Assembly (NCBI GenBank): GCA_016169945.1
Contig: JADLSH010000369.1
Span: 6,280,001 to 6,344,000, forward strand
Reading direction: 5' to 3'
DNA length: 64,000 nt
Source: Trachythela sp. YZ-2020
Lineage: Eukaryota; Cnidaria; Anthozoa; Malacalcyonacea; Clavulariidae
The notes below the pieces were generated by a model. The model had not been told where the DNA came from and did no database searches. It saw nothing but the letters and a program-made list of their open reading frames with translations. Each line of letters opens with the position of its first letter. Position 1 is the stretch's first letter. Below, piece by piece: positions 60,301-64,000 of the stretch. The translations under genes were made by a program, and so were the position numbers.

Positions 60301-63199
60301 ATGCTTTCTCGAAGCTCCTCGATGGTTTCTAGCATATATTTTATAGATTCCACCACGAAGGAGGAGCTCGATCTTTGATTTCGCAGTTCGACATCATTTT
60401 AGCATAACATTTTGAAGTCTGAGCCCCATGATTATGTTATATAATTCTTCGTGTTGTTTAAAGTTTTGCGATAACTTCTGTAAGGTATGATTTTTCTCAA
60501 GAAAATCAATCTGTATACGAAACCCACTTGCACCTGCTATTTGACGCGTGCGTAAAAGGTCATGCCACTGATGCATTATAAGACATATATAGTTGAAAAA
60601 TGCAGGCCTAGATAAATGTTGCGTTATCTATTTATTTAAACAACAACTTTTACTCAACAACGTGTTTATTTTAAATGTATTGAAAATTAAACAATAAGCT
60701 GACATACAAATACTATTCTGACAAATACTATAAGCTGACAAATACTAGTCTTCAAATACTATTAGGGCACTGCCCCGTGTCTTCGCGATAAGGGCACAAC
60801 CCGTATAACGGCACTGCCCCGTGTCTTCGCGAGTCCTTTTCTGCGCGAAGCGATAGTCAAAATAGCTACAATCTCAGAAATAATGATACGGATTTAGTAA
60901 CTCCGAGGCCTAAAAAAGAATTTCTCAAGAGAAGTTTCAAATATAGAGGAGCATTGTTATGGAATAGTCTTTCACATGAAGCTAAGTCTGCTTAATATGA
61001 TGAAACCCTATTTATACTCTTGACTGCAATTATGTAACTCTATGCAACTCTAATTAATTTTGCATATTTATATATTTGTATATGTCATAGGGATGGGAAT
61101 TAGGTTATACATATCTTGGGATAGGGTTGGGTTATGGGTAATGCCAGCTATACAGAATAGCAATATTTAAGAAGGAAAATAAATGTAAATTGCGTTGTTA
61201 AAAATGTTTTGTCTACAGTACTATCATGAATATGGGGAAGTAGTGCGAAGATAATTGACTATATCCAGCAAAGTAAAGTATGTTACCTGTTTCATGTATA
61301 TACTATTAGCCAATAAGTTTAATTTTCAGCTTTACTCCCGGCTTTACTCGTTAAAATATGTTTCAAATATAGAACGGAGCAAACGTATCTAATTGATAAT
61401 AACAAATCGTCGATTCTTAAAATCGAGGTTACACACAACGAATCAATTGAAGTAATTCCCTTGTTTAAGAAAGGCAAGACTGAGGATCTAGATAACTATA
61501 GACCAATTTCCATCCTCCCTATTGCTTCAAAGCTGCTGGAGAGAGCAGTTCATAAACAACTCGGTGAATACTTAAGGGAACATAATATCCTAAGTCCGTA
61601 TCAATGTGGATTTTGAAAAGACCATTCAACAGAATTTGCAGCTCTGTCTTTTGCAGACACCATTCGAACAATTCATTTTCGGGAGGCATATGATAGCATA
61701 GATCACTCTGTGTTAATGTTACTACAAAAGCTGTCTGCATTAGGAATTGTGAATGAAGAACATGCCTGGTTTGAAAACTATTTAGATCATAGAACCCAAA
61801 GTGTCAGATATCAAAGTGTATTTTCGAACCCTGAGTCCCTAACCTATCGTGTTCCGCAGGGCTCAATATTTGGTCTCATGGCAATTGTTGTTTGTTCTGT
61901 ATGTTAATGATCTGCCAAATATCGTAGTACGTAATTGTAGCATGCTAATGTACGTGGACGATAGCGATCTATTCTAACTGCACTTCTGCTACCATTGGCT
62001 TACAGGCAGAGAGTTTTAGGAAATTCAAGCCCTATCACCGGGCAACACCTCCTTGGTGTCAATCCGGGTAATCTCCAGGACTTAACCCATAACTTATACC
62101 CCTTCCCAAAACTATATATATTGCAGGGCCACAGGTTCAATTCCTGCCAGAGGGTCTAAGTTGCATTTTTCGCAACTGCATGCTCCTGGCTAAGTCTAAA
62201 AAATGTATATAAATTTGAGTATTAGATAAACAACCAATTACAGCCCTGACACCCAGGGTGCATGTAAATTGCAATATACCAAATATCTTCAGTGTGGACT
62301 TCAGAAATTCATGGAATACTAGCATATGATCATATACTTCTTTGGCTAACTGGCATATGAAAATGTTAAATTTCAAGACTGCTGCATGTGTGATTTATTG
62401 ACACATACTGGATAAGCTTGATGTAGCAATTTCAATGTTTGGCGTGGCATTTGAACGTCTTTCTAATGTCTTGGCATGACCTTGTTCGAGTGCTGGCGTT
62501 CTTCGGCATGGCCACAGAGTAGAGATCATACAGAGGTGGAACGGACCGTCGTAAACACTTGGGAGACTTGCGTTTTCGTGTACCCACCTGATTTCAGGCG
62601 GCCGGGCAAAAAATAATAACCTGTGCAAAGTGTGCATACTCGGCAAGTTCCCCCCATTCCAAGTTCCCAACATTCCCCAAGTTCCCAACATTTTCGGCTC
62701 TTAAAAGTTTCACAATCTTAAGGTCTTTCACATTTTTACGTACTTCTAAAAGGTAAACTGCCGTTAAAAGCGAGCCGCCATCTGAATCGTGCACTTTAAC
62801 TGCGCATGCTCGGCAAGCGTCTGAAGCATAAGTGGGTACACCCGTTACACCTCTGTATGATCTCTACTCTGTGGCATGGCCTTTACATTATGCACCCTGG
62901 GGCCTAACAATTATGCACCCTGGGGCCTGGCCAGACACTATGCTGCCCTTAGAACACCCTTGGGAATACAAACCTGCCATTAATATTCCAAATGCCTTCC
63001 AGAACATTAAAACAGGATCCCCGCCATGCTTTTGTAGTCCTTCAAGGCACACATTTTGTAAATGTCGATAGAATTTGGCCTGGCAATAATAGTTGACGCT
63101 GCCCTGTAGAAGCATAGAAGCATTTAAACAATGATACATAATCAATAAGAAATTAATTATACTTACCAATATTAAAGTATCCGTAGCTGCCATATTCAT
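30265..63199 (-). CDS. TTC21B: Tetratricopeptide repeat protein 21B / IFT139 (complete, 43 exons)
   Basis: Subunit of intraflagellar transport complex A, which drives retrograde traffic in cilia and entry of membrane cargo. I traced 43 exons from ATG 63197-63199 to TAA ending 30265. They sum to 3963 nt, 1320 residues plus stop, against 1316 in human, and every junction keeps phase. The protein is almost entirely TPR helices. Highly conserved stretches: [71 protein letters not shown], and [20 protein letters not shown]. Introns carry hAT, CR1 and foldback insertions, yet the reading frame is intact, so the gene looks functional. It is divergent from CCDC12. Exon coordinates are in the four block entries. 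Confidence 0.97.
30560..30793 (+). repeat. 21-bp minisatellite in last TTC21B intron
   Basis: About 11 copies of GTACGTCACTGGCACTGCACA; one copy is shortened. As 21 is a multiple of 3, every frame stays open on both strands, giving false heptapeptide-repeat proteins. Confidence 0.95.
31410..31775 (+). repeat. 22-bp GC-rich minisatellite
   Basis: About 16 units of CCTGCCTCCAGAACGCCC with variable GCGT or TAGT ends, inside the composite transposon. A higher-order pattern of three or four units repeats around 31495-31690. Confidence 0.92.
31796..31893. repeat. Small foldback with GTACCCAGGCGCTTTG ends
   Basis: CGTACCCAGGCGCTTTG and its reverse complement lie about 60 bp apart. A related half-end (AAAGCGCCCGGGTACGAGG) occurs alone at 38880-38898, so this is a dispersed short element. 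Confidence 0.65.
32847..33116 (+). repeat. 17-bp minisatellite GGCGCGCTGTGACAGTA
   Basis: About 16 copies with the final positions varying AGTA/AGGA/AAGA. It lies inside the composite transposon. Two reverse-strand open frames running through it are artefacts of the repeat. Confidence 0.95.
33256..33380 (+). repeat. 98-bp GC-rich repeat, left part (interrupted)
   Basis: Matches the two full units at 34901-35105 (GTGGACGCA...CCCGCACCCGCAGTCGCCC). The array is interrupted after GGCACCCGAGGAC by the LINE, and resumes at 34901. Confidence 0.85.
33381..34900 (+). mobile_element. CR1-type LINE, 5'-truncated, RT mostly open
   Basis: Inserted in the 98-bp array. The frame starting before 33400 gives [12 protein letters not shown]...NYRPISM, then a small deletion and frameshift near 33525. 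After this, 33533-34741 is open for 402 residues with [52 protein letters not shown] and the C-terminal [13 protein letters not shown]. The endonuclease is absent. The 3' end carries AATAAAGTTGATC near 34883. This is the best preserved LINE in the window and probably the youngest. Confidence 0.9.
34901..35105 (+). repeat. 98-bp GC-rich tandem repeat, right part
   Basis: Two units, starting at about 34901 and 34999, rich in GGACGCAC and CCCGCA. Overlapping open frames on both strands come from the GC-rich repeat and are not genes. Confidence 0.88.
35498..35650. mobile_element. hAT-like MITE, 153 bp
   Basis: Ends CAGTGGCGTAGCCAGCCCGC and the reverse complement of GCGGGTTGACTACACTACTG, with perfect 8-bp AACATCAC duplications (35490-35497 and 35651-35658). 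The inner arms (GGTCCCGCTATGCAAATTT and complement) extend the pairing. It lies in TTC21B intron 40. Confidence 0.9.
35907..37600 (-). mobile_element. CR1/Rex-like LINE remnant, YVDD type
   Basis: Reverse-strand RT pieces: [15 protein letters not shown] near 37430, [15 protein letters not shown] near 37220, [16 protein letters not shown] near 37010, [17 protein letters not shown] near 36840, WKYVDDTS near 36785, and the C-terminal region ending at 36047. There are frame breaks near 36985 and 36880. A GAATT repeat at 35909-35925 marks the 3' end. It sits in TTC21B intron 40 and is a different subfamily from the FADD-type LINEs at 1943 and 33381. Confidence 0.88.
39061..39171 (+). repeat. 12-bp minisatellite TAGAGAGTAGCT
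   Basis: About nine copies, one with ACAGTAGT variation. It lies in a TTC21B intron between exons 37 and 38. Confidence 0.9.
40566..40830. repeat. Dispersed CAACAAGTTG-type repeat
   Basis: Multiple interspersed CAACTTGTT and AACAAGTTG motifs in both orientations, giving many possible short hairpins. It lies in TTC21B intron 35. Confidence 0.6.
41410..41548. repeat. Foldback MITE with ATTACACGG ends
   Basis: Ends ATTACACGGCGG and the reverse complement of CCACCGTGTAAT. The arms (GAAGATATGAATATTATTTT and complement) pair for about 60 bp with a small loop near 41478. It lies in TTC21B intron 34. Confidence 0.82.
42878..43021 (+). repeat. 11-bp minisatellite GGTGCGAGGTT
   Basis: About 13 copies, ending 17 bp before the 3' boundary of TTC21B exon 31 (43039). 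On the coding strand it lies just inside the intron after the splice donor. Confidence 0.95.
43039..48473 (-). CDS. TTC21B: TTC21B exons 19-31
   Basis: Exons: 48409-48473, 47933-48022, 47666-47749, 47441-47513, 47018-47128, 46718-46770, 46480-46565, 45627-45753, 45396-45461, 44766-44868, 44458-44568, 43618-43699, 43039-43121. Pieces include [55 protein letters not shown] and [18 protein letters not shown]. The 32-bp stretch at the end of exon 21 with its splice donor is tandemly duplicated. Confidence 0.93.
44218..44312 (-). repeat. tRNA-derived SINE-like fragment with doubled B box
   Basis: Reverse strand reads CCAGCTCAGTTAGTTTGCC (A-box-like) followed by GTGGGTACAAATCC twice in tandem. It is a different sequence from the 27004 SINE group. 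It lies in TTC21B intron 29. Confidence 0.5.
45150..45336. repeat. MITE with TTTTGCCGTTGTCT inverted ends
   Basis: ACAAATATATAATATTTTGC...CGTTGTCT pairs with AGACAACGGCAAAATGTTAT near 45308-45335. It is non-coding and lies in TTC21B intron 27. Confidence 0.6.
45868..45951. repeat. Short foldback with TAGCCTCCTCCGCAGGCA ends
   Basis: Perfect 18-bp inverted ends around about 48 bp, with two further GATGCCTGCGGAG copies inside. It lies in TTC21B intron 25. Confidence 0.75.
48820..49061. mobile_element. MITE with GAGCTTAAGCA...GCGACG ends
   Basis: Inverted ends about 50 bp long, (T)TAGGGAGCTTAAGCAC and CTAATAGTGAGCTTAAGCAA when both are read inward, then GCGACGTTTTTG in both. It lies in the intron before TTC21B exon 19. 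Confidence 0.7.
49079..53666 (-). CDS. TTC21B: TTC21B exons 10-18
   Basis: Exons: 53567-53666, 53004-53101, 52192-52299, 51992-52084, 51704-51833, 50605-50690, 49967-50038, 49308-49428, 49079-49182. Typical pieces are [38 protein letters not shown] and EGHLLMAQ. The intron before exon 10 holds a 1.9-kb LINE; the introns between exons 14 and 16 hold LINE 3' ends. Confidence 0.93.
50105..50530 (+). mobile_element. LINE 3'-end fragment
   Basis: Encodes the CR1-type C-terminal motif ([13 protein letters not shown], 50278-50316) and stops at about 50352, followed by a non-coding tail. It lies in a TTC21B intron. Confidence 0.65.
50853..51245 (-). mobile_element. LINE 3'-end fragment with GTAG microsatellite
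   Basis: Reverse strand encodes [20 protein letters not shown] and WNQLPNE, the C-terminal block of CR1-like ORF2. It ends with ATTAC-type tail sequence and a (GGTA)n run at 50853-50884. Confidence 0.75.
52405..52800. mobile_element. MITE with CTTGCGAGCAAGGCATATTTTAA-type ends
   Basis: Left end TTTCCACTTGCGAGC, then AAGGCATATTTTAA; the right end is the reverse complement of TTAAAATATGCCC then TGCTTGCGAGGAAA. The interior has several GGGGGGCC/GGCCCCCC runs. It lies in TTC21B intron 11. Confidence 0.65.
53976..55860 (-). mobile_element. CR1/Rex-like LINE remnant, YVDD type
   Basis: Reverse strand: [17 protein letters not shown] near 55480, a TLRPISLT-like region broken near 55300, [11 protein letters not shown] near 54855, and [19 protein letters not shown] near 54630. 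Frame breaks occur near 55290, 55200, 54950 and 54770. The 3' end carries (TAGA)n and TTTATTAAAAGCAG near 53981. It is the same subfamily as 35907-37600 and lies in TTC21B intron 9. Confidence 0.85.
56063..63199 (-). CDS. TTC21B: TTC21B exons 1-9 (N-terminal TPRs)
   Basis: Exons: 63167-63199, 62974-63103, 59855-60132, 58736-58827, 57978-58017, 57734-57790, 56860-56960, 56499-56682, 56063-56155. Exon 1 offers two in-frame ATGs (63197-63199 and 63191-63193); the second, MAATDTLI, is equally plausible. Exon 2 gives [13 protein letters not shown], exon 3 [20 protein letters not shown], and exon 8 [13 protein letters not shown]. Introns 2, 3 and 6 contain LINE tails, SINE copies and a MITE. Confidence 0.93.
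57085..57345 (-). repeat. tRNA-like SINE copy (reverse), part of an inverted pair
   Basis: Reverse strand carries the head CTCTGTAGCTCAGTTGGTTA, a B-box region GGTTCAATTCCTGCC, and the GTTGCATTTTTCGCAAC hairpin followed by TCCTGGCTAGGTC. The sequence CTCGTTTGATAGGACTAATA next to it is repeated inverted at about 57508-57527. Confidence 0.75.
57378..57545 (+). repeat. tRNA-like SINE copy (forward), partner of 57085-57345
   Basis: Starts inside the head (GCAGGTTCAATTCCTGCC), then has the same hairpin, the TCCTGGCTAGGTC block, and the flank found inverted at 57285-57345. Together the two form an inverted repeat of about 400 bp in TTC21B intron 6. Confidence 0.7.
58195..58600 (-). repeat. SINE with tRNA-like head and conserved TCCGGGTACTCCGG core
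   Basis: Reverse strand: tRNA-like head (CGCAGTCGTCAGAGCAAG, then GTGTTCGATTCTCGC) followed by GTTTTCTCCGGGTACTCCGG and TTTCCTCCCACAG. This core closely resembles the central part of vertebrate V-type SINEs such as zebrafish HE1/DANA. The tail runs to about 58195. A second degenerate head lies at about 58600-58700. Confidence 0.65.
59141..59475 (+). mobile_element. LINE 3'-end fragment
   Basis: Short decayed C-terminal coding trace with stops, then a long tail ending GCCTCTGGCTCGGGTGAATG...ATTAAATAAATAATAATTAT. It lies in TTC21B intron 3. Confidence 0.55.
60885..61200 (+). mobile_element. LINE 3'-end fragment
   Basis: Encodes [20 protein letters not shown] and [11 protein letters not shown] before a stop, the CR1 C-terminal motif, followed by a tail ending AATAAATGTAAAT. 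It lies in TTC21B intron 2. Confidence 0.65.
61445..61980 (+). mobile_element. LINE reverse-transcriptase fragment
   Basis: [20 protein letters not shown] near 61450, an internal stop near 61613, then [11 protein letters not shown], a [10 protein letters not shown] motif near 61850, and after a frameshift LYVNDLPN and MYVDDS near 61960. It is broken and truncated, and lies in TTC21B intron 2. Confidence 0.8.
62120..62210 (+). repeat. tRNA-like SINE fragment
   Basis: Carries CAGGTTCAATTCCTGCCAGA, the GTTGCATTTTTCGCAAC hairpin, and TCCTGGCTAAGTC; the 5' half of the head is missing. Confidence 0.6.
62500..62885. mobile_element. MITE with GGCCACAGAGTAGAGATCAT ends
   Basis: GGCATGGCCACAGAGTAGAG...CAGAGGTG at 62510-62538 is matched inverted at about 62848-62881 (CACCTCTGTATGATCTCTAC...GGCATGGCC). 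The interior has GGGAACTTG-type direct repeats (62646-62690). It lies in TTC21B intron 2. Confidence 0.75.
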
Positions 63200-63329
63200 A
63201 CGTTACTTTTATAAATATATATATAATTTTTAAACGATTGTCCAGTGGATTGTCATAATTCGGTTTACACAGCAACCAAATGTCGCGTTGTAAACATTTA
63301 GTTAGAAGACTGGTAACGAAGTTATCAAA
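63200..63329. promoter_or_regulatory. Shared divergent promoter with X-box-like site (63263-63276)
   Basis: 130 bp between the TTC21B and CCDC12 start codons. GTTTACACAGCAAC at 63263-63276 fits the RFX X-box consensus with one deviation (A at the fifth position). It sits 64 bp upstream of the TTC21B start codon. A TATATATATA stretch at 63216-63226 is also present. Confidence 0.55.
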
Positions 63330-63419
63330 ATGGCCGCTGAATCGTCGCTAGAGCAAGAAGCATTGAAAAGACGGGAAAAACTAAAAGCATTAAGAGAGAA
63401 AAGTGCTTTAGCATCTCAG
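63330..63419 (+). CDS. CCDC12: CCDC12 first coding exon (window-truncated)
   Basis: 30 residues, MAAESSLEQEALKRREKLKA followed by LREKSALASQ, then a GTAATA donor at 63420. The EEALRRKERLKALREK-type start is the hallmark of coiled-coil domain protein 12, a spliceosome-associated protein of the NTC-related set. The rest of the gene lies beyond the window. It is divergent from TTC21B. Confidence 0.85.
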
Positions 63420-63795
63420 GTAATATTTGAAAAAGATTTTACAGTACTCTCATTAATCAGTTGGCTTTCTTACCCGTATATTGGGGTAATGGGGGGTACT
63501 AATCCTGAATCATGAAAAATAATATTCAAGCCATCCTATCTAAACGTCTTTTACGTCTCACAATGCGGCCGCTTCTCGTATTATTTACGGTTTTCATGAT
63601 CTTACGTTATCTAATTCTGTCAAATTTTGTTGAAAACGAATATTGAATAAACCAAAGACACGATGCACTGCATTTATGGAAGGATCGAAACACGTTTAAT
63701 AACAAGCTGACGAAACGAAGAACGAGTTATAAGATTATCTCGATACGAACTACGAAAATACCCCATTACCCCCACTCAATCGTCTGCCAGTGCCA

Positions 63796-63997
63796 GATAG
63801 TAGCGACTTTAAGATATGCTAAATCTACGATGCGGACGTGACGAAAAACAGTCGCTATTCTCACAATTTCAGCTACATGGGTAAAAACTATGGACTCTGG
63901 TTAGTAAACAAAGTGAGAGACGCGAGAAAAACAAATTAAAACTGGTTTTCGTCACATCCGCGTCGTAGATTAGGCATATTTTAAAGTCCCTACTATC
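63796..63997. mobile_element. MITE, short form of the 31278-35220 transposon
   Basis: 202 bp with ends GATAGTAGCGACTTTAAGAT and GATAGTAGGGACTTTAAAAT (read inward), then TCTACGA(T/C)GCGGA(C/T)GTGACG. The interior matches the subterminal parts of both ends of the 3.9-kb element (for example CTCACAATTTCAGCTAC and ACTTTGTTTAC...GTTTTTACCC). It lies in CCDC12 intron 1. Confidence 0.88.
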
Positions 63998-64000
63998 ATA

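Overview
The window is animal nuclear DNA. Genes are split by many GT-AG introns, the AT-rich non-coding DNA is packed with CR1-type non-LTR retrotransposons, tRNA-derived SINE-like repeats, short terminal-inverted-repeat (TIR) elements and minisatellites, and the recognisable genes are metazoan. High intron density, retained ciliary genes and a phage-type lysozyme fit a marine invertebrate such as a cnidarian or mollusc. The species cannot be named from this sequence.

Layout. (1) 1-17410, plus strand: the 3' half of a White-like ABCG transporter. Its 13.3-kb intron (1775-15086) holds a 5'-truncated CR1 LINE, a giant 9.6-kb foldback palindrome (4522-14079) built from 31-bp tandem arrays, and a Harbinger-like element ending 36 bp before the next exon. 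(2) 18265-19251, minus: intronless TAMM41, the mitochondrial CDP-diacylglycerol synthase. It is divergent from (3) 19398-22179, plus: a small three-exon gene resembling the sperm-axoneme TEX49/SPMIP11 family, with a perfect RFX X-box in the 146-bp shared promoter. (4) 25050-25553, plus: an intronless T4-type (GH24) lysozyme with an intact catalytic triad, a probable ancient horizontal gene transfer. (5) 25.6-30.2 kb: intergenic repeats. (6) 30265-63199, minus: a complete TTC21B/IFT139 gene. I reconstructed 43 exons, all in phase, totalling 3963 nt or 1320 codons plus stop. Its introns contain LINEs, hAT MITEs and a 3.9-kb composite inverted-repeat element with a nested LINE. (7) 63330-63419, plus: the first exon of CCDC12, divergent from TTC21B, with an X-box-like site between them.

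Two divergent promoters therefore each pair a housekeeping gene (TAMM41, CCDC12) with a ciliary gene (TEX49-like, IFT139), and each carries an RFX-type motif. The repeats were deciphered mainly from inverted ends and target-site duplications, several of which are perfect: three hAT-like elements with 8-bp duplications and two Harbinger-like elements with TAA duplications.
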